DNA from: Euwallacea fornicatus
Taxonomy: Eukaryota > Arthropoda > Insecta > Coleoptera > Curculionidae
NCBI RefSeq assembly: GCF_040115645.1
Contig: NC_089558.1
Span: 1,922,001 to 1,986,000, forward strand
Direction of reading: 5' to 3'
Length of the DNA stretch: 64,000 nt
Shown here in pieces: positions 24,903 through 36,036 of the stretch (position 1 is the stretch's first letter; each line of letters opens with the position of its first letter). The notes beneath the pieces are model-generated. The model worked only from the letters and a program-made list of their open reading frames with translations. It did no database searches and was not told where the DNA came from. The position numbers and the translations under genes are program-made.

Positions 24903-26021
24903 TGATGTAGTTCAATAGTATTTAATTACTGTCGAGCTGTAAAATGAGATAAATCACAATTAGTTACTAATTTCTCAATTTTAAGTTAAAAATGAAAATA
25001 CAGAAATAAAACACAGGTAGATGGAGAGGTTAGCAAAGTCAAAAGCGACATTTCATAGCAGTAACTTAGAAGGTTACCGGTGTAACCGATGTAACCATGC
25101 CAAGGTAAAGAATAACAGATCTTTTTGGATTTTTCATTAAAGTGCAAGTAAGTTACATGAACTGGGAGGTTTTTTTTTTCTGAACACCGCAGCGGTGACT
25201 CACATAGAGAAATTCCAAAGCAACTCCTCTAAGATCTACCAAAAGGAAAAATTGGTGCAAAGAGTTGCTCTTGTAAAGGCATTCACGGATTAAATTACTC
25301 GAAACATTTCATATAGAAAAACAAAAGTGATGTAACCATACCGCGTCTATGAAATGAAGGAACGGATCGGCACTGCAACACGGACGAAAAATAGGTCAGA
25401 AATAAACAAGTGACAGAGATAAATAGCAAAAACAGTTGTTCGAAATATTACTGAATGAGAGATGATAAATTTTACTTATTACTTACAACTACCTGAATAA
25501 ATTCTTAATTATGTACTAATAAAAAACATGATTTATTGGAGCCTTTCATTTAATGAAATGTGTATAAAATGCAAATAGAAATTTAGGATTAATAAGATAT
25601 TTTAACATTTTCAACAGATAGGACCACTGGACGATTTATTAGGAGTCAACACATTTTTTGCTGCCTTTTTCGTGTTCGGATAGGTATAATAAAGATATAA
25701 CTATACGTTACTTGCATCGTTGTAACAAACCGGTGACCCCATCTTCTCTCAAAAAACCGTTAACTGTCACTGTACATCTCACCTGTTATTAGCAAATTAT
25801 TTTCGTCTTTCATGCTCGGTTATATATCTGATGTTTAGCTCCATCTGGTGTTCAAGTTTCGCATTTGATTTTGTTTATCTGTCAAAACATTTAGTTTAAT
25901 TGCAGGTGGTATATGATAAAGCTTGTGTTTGTTTTACTGTTTACCTTATTAATTAACATTTAACAGAAACTAGATACCATAAATCGACAGACTTACTTTA
26001 GAATAAAGTTTGCACAGTAAG
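24903..26021. promoter_or_regulatory. Divergent promoter region of Coq5 and Snr1
   Basis: About 1.1 kb separates the two divergent start codons. The interval must hold both 5' UTRs and promoters unless there are unseen leader exons. The sequence around 25060-25110 carries a few copies of GTAACC/GGTTAC, but no named motif is claimed. No coding region was seen. Confidence 0.45.
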
Positions 26022-28421
26022 ATGGCTGTTAGGACATACGGGGATAAACCTATTGCTTTCCAGCTTGAAGAAAATGGCGAGTATTATTGTGTTGGTTCGG
26101 AGGTAAGCGCCGTAGCCTAAAGATAAATGTTAAACCGTATAATATTTTCCATCGTGCAGTTTACGTTTCTTATATTAGATTATTTTAGATTTGCTTATGC
26201 TTGGTTTGTAGGTTGGCAATTACCTGCGCCTCTTCCGAGGGTCCCTTTACAAGAAGTACCCGGGAATGTTTAGACGTTCCATCACCAATGAGGAACGAAA
26301 AAGACTTATAGACTTAGGTCTTTCACAGCATTGCTTAGCGAGCAGTGTATCTCTACTAAGAGCTTCTGAGGTTGAGGATATTATAGAAGGAAATGATGAC
26401 AAGTATTTTAAATAAATCATACTACAGTGGACAAACTTTTGATGAAATCTTTTGAAAAACAGATATAAAGCAGTCTCAGTCCACACTAGTGACCCACCAC
26501 TCCCAAGGGAAAGCAAGAGCAAGAAGAACACTCAATGGGTACCCTCATTGCCAAACTCCAGCCATTTGGATGCAGTTCCACAAGCAACTCCTATCAACAG
26601 AAACAGGGTGGCAGCCAAAAAGGTAAATATAATTTTTACTTGTCCTCCATCCATCCTAACACACTATTGTCCAAAGATATCTTCTTTCTTTGCAAATGTC
26701 AAAAGTTAAGTTGAATTATACATTGTTCAAATTCTCTTCCTTCTTTCAATATTCTGTTGTAAACTAGTACATATACTTGAAGTATCCCTTTAACAAGTAA
26801 TTTAATTTCTCCATGGTTTCTAATAGATTGAGCCTTTCAATAAATTTTGCTTATTTTCTTTTTCAATCAATTGCAATTACTTTACAATGGCTGATCACTG
26901 TATAAAACATTTTGAGAGCAGTAGTTTATGATCTGCTTTAATCTTTGTACCTCCTTTTTAATTTTTATTGGAGTAGTTTTTAGGTTTTAAAACATTTTTT
27001 TACAATTTAACAAGTTGTGATTTCTAATGAATGTAGGGAGCTAAAATGAAACATTAATTTTGAGTGCTATAGATGCATGAAAATGTAAGGAGTAGTTTGT
27101 AAAATCTAAACTTTCTTTAATTTGTTCTTACAATTATTTTTTGTCATGTGATCCATATTTTTTTCCACCCTTGGTCACAGTTTTTATAATTATTTGGCAG
27201 GTGAGAACATTCCCTTTATGCTTTGATGACACGGAGCCTCAGTTGAATATTGAAAATGCTTGTCAGGCCGAATTGTTAGTACCCATTAGATTGGACATGG
27301 AAATTGAAGGGCAAAAACTGAGGGATACTTTCACATGGAATAAAAATGGCAATCAACACAAAATTTTCTAATAAATGACATAAATTATTGTTTTTATTCT
27401 TGTAGAAAGTCTAATAACACCAGAACAATTTGCTGAAGTTTTGTGTGATGATCTCGACTTGAACCCACTTACATTCGTGCCGGCAATAGCACAGGCAATT
27501 CGACAGCAATTGGAAGCATTTCCCAATGAACCTCCAAGCATCATTGAGGATAATGCTGATCAGAGAGTAATCATAAAGTTGAATATTCACGTAGGAAATA
27601 CTTCTCTGGTTGACCAGGTATGGGCAAGAAATATGACTGTAGTTTATATTGTTAATTATTTTAAAACATATAGGTTGAGTGGGATATGAGTGAAAAACAA
27701 AATAATCCTGAGGAATTTGCTCTGAAATTGTGTTCCGAGCTGGGCTTAGGTGGAGAGTTTGTAACTGCAATTGCCTACTCTATTAGGGGGCAGTTAAGCT
27801 GGCATCAAAGGACTTACGCTTTTAGTGAAGCTCCTTTACCCACTGTGGAAGTTCCTTTTAGGTATGTCTTAACGTTTATTTATTTTCAAGATATACATGA
27901 TAAAAATAAGTGCATGTATACAGAGCGAAAATATTGAACTGGACCGCCCTTAGGCTCCCTTAAAACGTAATTACCGACAATATGTAAACTTATGGCTAAA
28001 ATTATTTGGTAAATTAAAAGTTGAAATATATGAGCACATCAATAAAATCACGCAAAATAATAAATAACAGTATCATATATACGAGTACGTACGAAAACAA
28101 TGAAAGCAAAATTGACTGAAACTTTATAAAATAATTCATTATCTGCATGTGTACATTAATCAGAATCAATCAGGTGGGCACGTGGTGAATAGCATGTTTA
28201 TTGTTGTTTTTATTGTATGTGTCTTGAAGATAAATAGATTATAGTAAGATTTATACGTAAACAAGTTCATTTTATCGGTAATTAGGACACCATCAGAATC
28301 AGACCAATGGGCTCCGTTCTTGGAGACCCTGACTGATGCGGAAATGGAAAAGAAGATCAGGGATCAGGATAGAAATACGAGAAGAATTCGCCGCTTGGCT
28401 AATACCACACCCGGTTGGTAA
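26022..28421 (+). CDS. Snr1: Snr1 / SMARCB1 (SNF5), core subunit of the SWI/SNF (BAP) remodelling complex
   Basis: Snr1 anchors the SWI/SNF remodeller to the nucleosome acidic patch. Seven exons give 371 aa, against about 370 in the fly: 26022-26102, 26212-26402, 26463-26622, 27201-27348, 27406-27617, 27674-27861 and 28286-28421. The N-terminal winged-helix region reads TYGDKPIAFQLEENGEYYCV and FRGSLYKKYPGMFRRS. The linker contains NTQWVPSLPNSSHLDAVP. Repeat 1 of the SNF5 domain is VPIRLDMEIEGQKLRDTFTW then TPEQFAEVLCDDLDLN. Repeat 2 is RVIIKLNIHVGNTSLVDQ then NPEEFALKLCSELGLGGEF. The basic C-terminal helix is DRNTRRIRRLANTTPGW. The intron after exon 4 appears to start with GC (ATG|GCAATC), since no GT keeps the conserved KNESLITPEQ junction. 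The last intron (27862-28285) carries a copy of a dispersed repeat. The neighbouring Coq5 is divergent. Confidence 0.96.
27885..28262 (+). repeat. Dispersed repeat, copy B, inside the last Snr1 intron
   Basis: This is the second copy of the repeat at 19088-19437, in the same orientation and diverged. It fills most of the 424-nt last intron of Snr1, whose other introns are mostly under 120 nt. It probably inserted there and enlarged the intron. Its class is unknown. Confidence 0.7.
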
Positions 28422-30642
28422 ATGAGGATTTTGAAAAAAATATAGTTAAGAATATATTGCATTGCTATCTCTGTGTAGTAATTTTTATTTAATTGATTAA
28501 AGTGATAATGATTGGGACTTATAATCAAATAAATATAATTTACAAATTACACTTAATTTTTTTATTAAACATAAAATAAAAATTAAAGTATGTTAATTTG
28601 AAGTAATTAATCGAATTCAATTAAATTGGGAAAAATTTGGCATCACCGCTTGGGGATTTTTTTATCGTTTAAATATGAGAGAGCTGCGAGTTTTAATTTG
28701 AATTTTTCCTTTTTAATTTAATCGAACAAGAATAAGTGTATTTTTTGAGAAGCTTATATGAAAATTGGCATTTTCTAGTAATATGATTCTACGTAATAAT
28801 TCTACAAGATAACAAAAATTGGGTGCTCCTTTCTGGGAGAATCTGACTGTGCTGAAATGGACGGAAGTAACGAAGACGGATGAAGCCAAACAAATGGAAA
28901 TAATCTGCCGTTCCCGTCAATTTCTATTTAATCCGCTGATGTATGTAATGATATTTAAAGTATATTTCAATAAATAAATTGAAAGAGCAACTTATTAGAT
29001 CACTTGTTTTGAGCTTTCCAGTAGCAAATGTTAGGCAATCTGAAACAAACTGGCACAACTGCATCCTCCCCCTTCCCTAACATTTTAATTTTCAGGCGTT
29101 GCCAAATTTAAAATTCTACCATAATTTCTATTAAACTATAGCGCGATGCTAAGTGAAGGAATTTTTCATACTATACGTGAACTGATTCTCACATTTAAAT
29201 AATAGCGCCACCTATTTAAATACATCATACTTACAAATGTGGACACCTCAATTTCTTTTTAAGTAGTAAATTTTGAAATTAACTTGAGTGGAGCATAAGT
29301 ATCTATAGTGTGAAATAGACCTAAATAATTAATTTTTGGTCAACCTGACATCGCAGCATTGTTTACTAATTCACTGATACGTCACATTTGACGTCTGTTT
29401 TGAAGGTTAAATAATCATGTAAACGCTTTCGGTTGTCTCTATTGCAACATTTCTTTTTAAACATGTTTTCGTGCCTTTTATGAAATATATTAAGCTGTAG
29501 TTTTGTAAGTATGACGCAATCTCGTCTTTAAGCAATTGGGATTTAAGCCAGACAGATAATTGTAGCAGTCATCCAGTATATTAAGAAAAACCACAAGTTA
29601 ATTCTCTACGTTTTCAAGAACACTCTTCTTAGACCATGAACAGTTTTGCCATAAAATGAATAAACTAGACTTTTATTACATAATCAACAAGTTAAGAAGC
29701 ATATGGATTATTTTAAGACTTAAACTATCAGATTCTTATGGTTAGGTTAGTTAGTTAAAGGTGAAGTTACATGACAGGACAGTTAGCAGCAGGGTGATTT
29801 TGATTGTGATGTTTTATAATTTTAGAATGAGTAATAACAGAAATATGTCTCCTTAATTTCTTCATAATAATTGCTCTTTACAGTATACAAATTTGAATAC
29901 AATAGTGTAGAAAACATGCATGTACTTCTTATGGTTATTTTAATTAATTTGAATTATTTGTGATTTTTGGGTTCTAGAACAATTCAACAATGTTGTCAAG
30001 ATAATATTTCATGCAGTTCATTAAAATTTTAAATGTCACATTTTTACCCAAATTTCTGATAATGAGATTTATTAATATATCCAAATCCATGAATAAATTG
30101 TCCAAATCTTTATCAATCCCATATTACATGCTTTGCTAATAAAAATTACAAAACAGCCCATGATATCCTTATCAACTTTACAGTCTCAGTGTCCTAACAC
30201 TGCATATCATTCACAAACACTGCTTTTCCCTACTTGATAACTTTTGATAAAAATAAGATATCTATACTAGGTTGTAATTTAATAGTTGCTGTTCGGTTTC
30301 AATTGAATGTTCATTTGTGCCTACAGTCTACTTATACACCACAAAGTAAAACATTTAGATTTCCATTGTCCTTCAAATGTTTTGTAACTTTTCAGTAAGA
30401 AGGTAAAGTAGATTATTGAAATTTTAGGTGGTATGTATGGGGTTTTGTTTTCACAATTTTAATTATATATATATGTACCCTGTTTGAGGTAAATATTTGA
30501 GAACTCCTCTTACCTTTCAGGCAATATTAACTGTGTATGCAAGTATTTTACCTAAGTAATAATTATTCCGGCTTAACATATATACACTCTATAACTTCAG
30601 TAGATCATGATTTTCAGGTTCTATAGCTAGTAAGACCCAAAC
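28422..30642. other. Intergenic DNA between Snr1 and scheggia, with a short Snr1-like stretch
   Basis: The Snr1 3' UTR occupies the first 100-150 bases. At 28819-28868 a 50-bp stretch resembles part of the last Snr1 exon (see findings). The remainder is AT-rich with nothing recognised. The region just before 30643 should hold the scheggia promoter and leader. Confidence 0.45.
28528..28533 (+). terminator. Snr1: Snr1 polyadenylation signal (AATAAA)
   Basis: An AATAAA lies 107 bp after the Snr1 stop codon, in AT-rich sequence, and is the first such hexamer downstream. Confidence 0.6.
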
Positions 30643-31939
30643 ATGACCCCCAGCCATCTCTCCTCATTCGTAAATCCTTACAATCTCCGTCCCTGGCTAC
30701 ATGAAAATGGGGCTGCAGCTCCTACTGGGGGAAGCAATAAGGGTGTGAAAGGGATTATTGCTGGTATATAATGGGTTTTCTTTCTGAGGAAGTGGTTGTT
30801 GAATAGATTTTTGTCAGGTGGCATTACTGGAGGGATAGAAATCTGCATCACTTTTCCCACAGAATATGTAAAAACCCAGTTACAGTTGGATGAAAAAGGA
30901 GCTGCTAAACAATACAATGGTATTGCAGATTGCGTGAAAAAGACAGTTAAAAACCATGGATTTTTTGGTCTCTATAGAGGGCTCAGTGTATTGCTTTATG
31001 GGTCTATACCAAAAAGTGCTGTTAGGTAAGAATTTTTATTTTGCTCCACTTAGCCTTCTTTGAAATTTACTATTTAGGTTTGGTGCTTTTGAAACATTCA
31101 AAGGCTGGGTGGTTCAACCAGATGGTTCATTATCACCTGGAAATAGGCTGTTATGTGGTTTAGGTGCCGGAGTTTCTGAAGCCATTTTCGCAGTAACGCC
31201 AATGGAAACTATTAAAGTTAAATTTATTAATGACCAGCGAAGTGGAAGTCCGCGTTTTAGAGGATTCTTCCATGGCGTAGGAGTAATTATAAAGGAACAA
31301 GGTTAATTTTGTTACATTTGATTTGAGTTTATTTTCGTTAAAATTGTGTTTGAAACAGGTATTGGGGGTGTGTATAAGGGTCTCACAGCTACAATAATGA
31401 AACAAGGTTCAAATCAGGCTATTCGGTTTTTTGTCATGGAGAGTCTGAAGGATATGTATAAAGGAGAAGACAAGAAAAAGGCAGTGCCCAAATGGTTGGT
31501 AGGAATTTTTGGTGCCGTCGCAGGTAAGAATAAGGAAGGAAATTTTACATTTATTGTTTGAAGATCACCTTAAGATTTTTTTTATTGCAAAAACCAAACC
31601 TGTTTATTCAGTTTTTCCTACATTTTCCCAAGGATCCTCTTAAATATCTTGTATATATATTTACTTCTTATAGATTTCATTTATTAAATTTAATTCCCAG
31701 GGGCAGCGTCTGTATTCGGCAACACCCCTCTAGATGTGGTCAAGACCAGGATGCAAGGCCTAGAAGCCAGCAAATACAAAAACACCTTAGACTGCGCTAT
31801 AAAAATCTGGAAAAATGAAGGGGCATTTGCCTTTTATAAGGGCACCGTACCCAGATTAGGTAGAGTCTGCTTAGACGTAGCCATTACTTTCATGATATAT
31901 GACAGTTTTATGGATTTGTTTAATAAGGTCTGGCCTTAG
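30643..31939 (+). CDS. sea: Scheggia: mitochondrial tricarboxylate (citrate) carrier, SLC25A1
   Basis: This inner-membrane carrier exchanges mitochondrial citrate for cytosolic malate and so supplies cytosolic acetyl-CoA. Five exons give 318 aa, close to the fly protein: 30643-30763, 30818-31025, 31078-31301, 31359-31523 and 31701-31939. The N-terminus contains NPYNLRPWLHENGAAAPTGG. Three carrier repeats each carry the family signature: FPTEYVKTQLQ, TPMETIKVKF and TPLDVVKTRMQG. GGITGGIEICITFPTE and GNTPLDVVKTRMQGLE are typical citrate-carrier sequences. The start codon matches the fly N-terminal layout. The first three introns are only 52-57 nt. The protein ends DLFNKVWP. No neighbouring gene is related in function. 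Confidence 0.95.
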
Positions 31940-32479
31940 GGTTGTAACTTGATAAATATGTTTGATACAGGGAAAAATGGTTTTGGTTTCGGTTTGTGGA
32001 TTGCATATTTGTACATATATATTTTGGTTGAATTTATTGGCCGAAAAAAACTGTTGATTTCCTATAGGTCAGAATCTAGTCTGAGAAAAAATTTCTCTAT
32101 AATATTTACTTGAACAAAGCAACTAAACTTCTCTGTGTGTAGTAGTAAAACGGTATCTACCTATTGTATGTGCTTAGCCAAATAACTAGAGGTCACTTTT
32201 ATATTTTTGATACCCGACCTTTTTACCTATACATCTTCGCATTTATCTGCATTATTCCATTCCAGCTTCGTGATAATTATTTAATTCTTTTCCTATACCT
32301 TTTTAGCTTCGTTTATAGTGAAATTCCGATGTGATTTAGCTTAGAATTTGATTCTAAAAATATTATTTTTTAAATCTAAATTTCAATTTTGCATGAGAAC
32401 ATAATTGACGCATGTGCGTTCGAAGGAAAAATATTGTACCAAACAAATGTAAAAGTGTTTTTACAGCACTTGTTAGGTG

Positions 32480-32485
32480 AATAAA
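32480..32485 (+). terminator. sea: Likely scheggia polyadenylation signal (AATAAA)
   Basis: This AATAAA is about 540 bp after the scheggia stop and is followed by T-rich and GT-containing sequence. A variant signal closer to the stop cannot be excluded. Confidence 0.45.
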
Positions 32486-33112
32486 CCTTGCAATGTCATT
32501 TTTCCAAGGTGATTTTATTGATTTTATTCGTAATTTTCTCCAGATATTGTTATATTTATTTTGTTATTGTTGACGTGTATTTTATTAAAGTAGGCATTTC
32601 GTGGGTTTGAAAAGTAGTCAGTAAGTACGCAGAAGTGTATTTAAAAGTGTGTTATTATTTTTTTTTACTTTTAGATTTCTATCTATGTTTGCATTTATAC
32701 AAAAATTTATTTATTGACATTTTACAGGAAATTATTATACGTATAATATTTATAATTTCAAAACTGGAATTCTTAAAAAGCTACACGATCACTTTTGGGC
32801 ATATGTATATTAGAATGAAGCTCCAATTTTATGTTTTGAGAAGTATTGTTTAAATGATGGCCTTTTAAGAGGAATGTACTTTATTTACGACTCTTGGTCT
32901 TGGTGTCGCCTCTTCTGTTTAGGTTGTGCCAAGTTTGTGATTTACACTGAGGAAAATGCTGATTGTAACTATAATAAGAGTTGTAAAAATACTGCGAAAA
33001 ACTATCTAGTTAGGTAGGTAGCTAAGATAGTGCAAAAACTACTTTTGAATTTAAAATTGAACTCTTTTTGCGTTTTCAGGGCACGAGCCGTTAAAGTTAC
33101 TTTAGAATATCT

Positions 33113-33148
33113 AGACACTCTAAAGTATCTAGATACTTTAGAGTGTCT
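33113..33148. repeat. Perfect 36-bp palindrome
   Basis: The sequence AGACACTCTAAAGTATCT is followed immediately by its exact reverse complement AGATACTTTAGAGTGTCT, with no loop. Shorter related pieces (ACTTTAGAATATCTAG) sit directly upstream. It could extrude a hairpin, or be the fused ends of a small mobile element or a dimeric binding site. No host feature explains it. Confidence 0.85.
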
Positions 33149-34870
33149 TCTTCTAGGCACTTATAGACCTGATTATATTGAATTATGAAATAAAAGATGA
33201 ATGGGTTTCGCAATGCTCAAATTTCGATTCGGTCTAGATGTCTTTAATGGAGGTATTAAAATATTTGGAAAGCGTGCAAGAAGTACCAATGCCATAGAGG
33301 GGGGTAGCCCAAGAAAGGCCCAACAGTTGCTAAGGTTGGTCCTGCGTATAAGTAACCTTTTGTCTCTGTAGTCTGAAATTATGTTCAGAATTCTGTGCTA
33401 AACTGTCATTTTTGTGACTCTAATTGAGCATTTTGAAAATTTGGAAATAACGTAAATGACTAGAGTATATGATAATGTAGCAAAAAGCTAAACTTGACTT
33501 TCAGATAGGTTCAAACATTTTATTTTTTTAAAGTATCCTCAAATGTTATAATACAATTTTATTTCTGGACACTTAGTGTTTTAATAATCACATCATGGAT
33601 CCAAAACTACCCCTGACAGCAGCTGCCCCCTGGATTTTACGTCGCGCAACAACCCCGTTCATTTTCGCACTGCGAAGTCCGAATCGGGCGAAAATTTCAG
33701 CGGTTTCAGTAGCGAGTTTTCAGCTGAAGCGAGTCGATCTTTCGGTTCCCACACTGGCGCGTTTTCAGGGATTAATGTAACGGGTGTGCCAAAAAATTCG
33801 GTGCCAGGATCGGCGACCTTATCGATTGTTATTATCGTGCGTTCGCGATAAGTGAATTATTTTTTTTGGATGGCCCTGTATGGAATTTTATTTAGTCGGT
33901 GCATCCATACGGTGAGCATTTTTGAATATAAATGTTTTAGTAGAGAAGTTTATCCAAACTTTATTACTTAATTTTGTTATTTTATTGGCGATTCTTTGTT
34001 CACTCTATACGTAGCATACCGTGTGGACATTTGAATTGACATTTCTTTGTGAAAAATATACATTTTTATTTATTTCGAGGCGATGTACCTGGCGAAACTT
34101 ATGTCTGAATCAAGCGGGGACTTCCGGAACGATTTGGGCAACTTTGCTCTTAAATTGAAGGGAAAACGTCTCAGTAACAACTTGTTTTTCAGCAACCCAG
34201 GAAAACGAAATTCATATGAGAATGTTGGCGTCGAGGAGTCTATCTTCCAACATCCCGATCAATGTGTAACCGATCTTTTTCCCTGTTTTTATTCAGTTTC
34301 CCGTATTCTGGATATTCATCTGATGGTCTTATTGCCTGAGTTTATAGATGAGTCATAGGGGATAGAAACGATTATCATTTTTCATTACACATCCATGTTT
34401 TGGTTAAATTCGTGAGTTATAAATTTGGTTTATAGCCATTATTTCATCTGAAGAGCTTGTCCGGCTCCAAGGACACTTTAGTTTCAGTCCCTAAACTGTG
34501 ACGGCCTGTCCACTTTCATCATATTCGGAATTTTATTCGAGCAGAATAATTTATGTATACCTGTTAGTTCGTGCAAGTAATATGCTACAATATTTTTGCA
34601 CATAAATTTGTTCTACTTTGTAAGCAAACTAGGACGTAGACTTCGAGTTTCTACACTTAATCAAAATTATACAGTCCCAGTCCAATTATCCTCAGAAAAT
34701 CAGTGAATGTCAGTAAATTTTGCATACAATTTTGTAATTTGCAGAACTTTCAGAAACTCGTGAGAAATACTTTATTTCTGATAAGGCCTATAATCTACAG
34801 TCAGAGCTGACGAGGAAACTTCGTTACCCTGGTCCTTCACTTAAGCCTCCCACAAGGCCGATACTGTGTG

Positions 34871-36036
34871 TAGGGTGTCCTATTTTCGATGTAATTAGGG
34901 GGTTTCGGGCACTTCCCTATTAGATGAAAAAAAACCATGGTCGAGGCCCTTGACCTGATTTTTGAGTCAATTCAATAATTTAAACAACATTTTGATATCT
35001 CCGCTCGTCTAGGAGTTACTTTTGTGGTGTTTTAATTTATTGTCGTTTTCTTTAAAGCCCCGTAACTTTTTTGTTTATGAATATTTTAATTCAATTTAAA
35101 TTTTAATTTTTGGCAAGAACATCTTTTGCGCATTTACTTATATACAATCCAGTGGCGCACTCGAATTTTTTGTAGCTTATTTGGATTTCGAGTTACAGAC
35201 CAAAGTTACTTTTTTTACTGGAAACGAGTTGACTATGACTCCATTAATTAGAATAATTTTTTGACTTTCTGATAATAAATTGTTCCATATATTTATCGCG
35301 GTAAATAAGAAAATTATAAACTTTTTTTTGGAAAAATAAAAATGTAAGGCATACATTTATTCGTTTGATTAGGGGAATGAAGTATATTTCGCACCGATAC
35401 GAAGAATGTTATATTACATAATAATGGACATTAATGTGAACAATACTTGAAATCCAACAACACTGTTAAATAAAAAGAAATTATTTTATTCTAAATTAAT
35501 AAGTTTTTAATATAGCATAAAATACTATTGGGGCATTTTTCTCTAATTTTAAAATACGTTTTGCACATAGTAGTAATTTCTTTTTGAAATTAAGAAAAAC
35601 ATCGTTTAGAATTTCGGTATTTACCGAGAAAAATATGAATATGGATTGATATATTTTCAGAAAGCTAAAGAAAATATCTAGTTAATGGAGTCATGGTCAA
35701 CTATGGTTTCCATTTAAAAAAAGCAACTTTGGTCGGTAACTTGAATACAAATTAAGCGAGAAAAAAATCGAGTATGCGAGTGGATTGCACATAAGAAAAT
35801 GCGCAAAAGATGTTGGTGCCCAAAATTAAAAATATTCACAAACAAAAAAGCTATGGACATTTAAAGAAAACGACAAAAAACGAAAAACACCCTGTATGTC
35901 CCATGTGAGTCGAGATGTAAAAATTCTGTTTACATAATTGAAATTGATTCAAAGATCGGTCCAAGGATCTCCACCATGGTTTTTCTCCATCTATTCTAGA
36001 GACACCCCTCAATTACATTGAAGGTAGAACATCCTT
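34871..36036. mobile_element. Foldback element with arms of about 450 bp
   Basis: The left arm (about 34871-35320) is found again in inverse complement at about 35620-36036. Matching landmarks include AGGGTGTCC/AGGATGTTC at the tips, AATGTAATT, AAAACCATGG, TGTCGTTTTCTTTAAA, CATCTTTTGCGCATTT, TATGACTCCATTAA/CATGACTCCATTAA and TTATCGCGGTAAATA/TCTCGGTAAATAC. The centre of about 300 bp is unique and A/T rich. No transposase frame is present. The right arm also carries an internal CAGGGTGTTTTTCG, a sequence common at ends of such elements, so the unit could be composite. Confidence 0.75.

Larger units (their letters stand above)
31940..34870. other. Downstream flank of scheggia and start of the transposon-rich half
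   Basis: The first about 560 bp are probably the scheggia 3' UTR. A perfect palindrome lies at 33113-33148. A GC-rich patch at about 33595-33878 ends in GGATGGCCCTG next to TA, which looks like the end of a DNA transposon, but no partner end was found. A 91-aa frame at 34083-34358 has no recognisable relatives and is probably chance or mobile-element debris. Confidence 0.4.

Noticed and set aside
33595..33780. 61-aa frame in a GC-rich patch
   Set aside because: The patch looks like the end of a DNA transposon (GGCCCTG next to TA); the peptide has no recognisable family.
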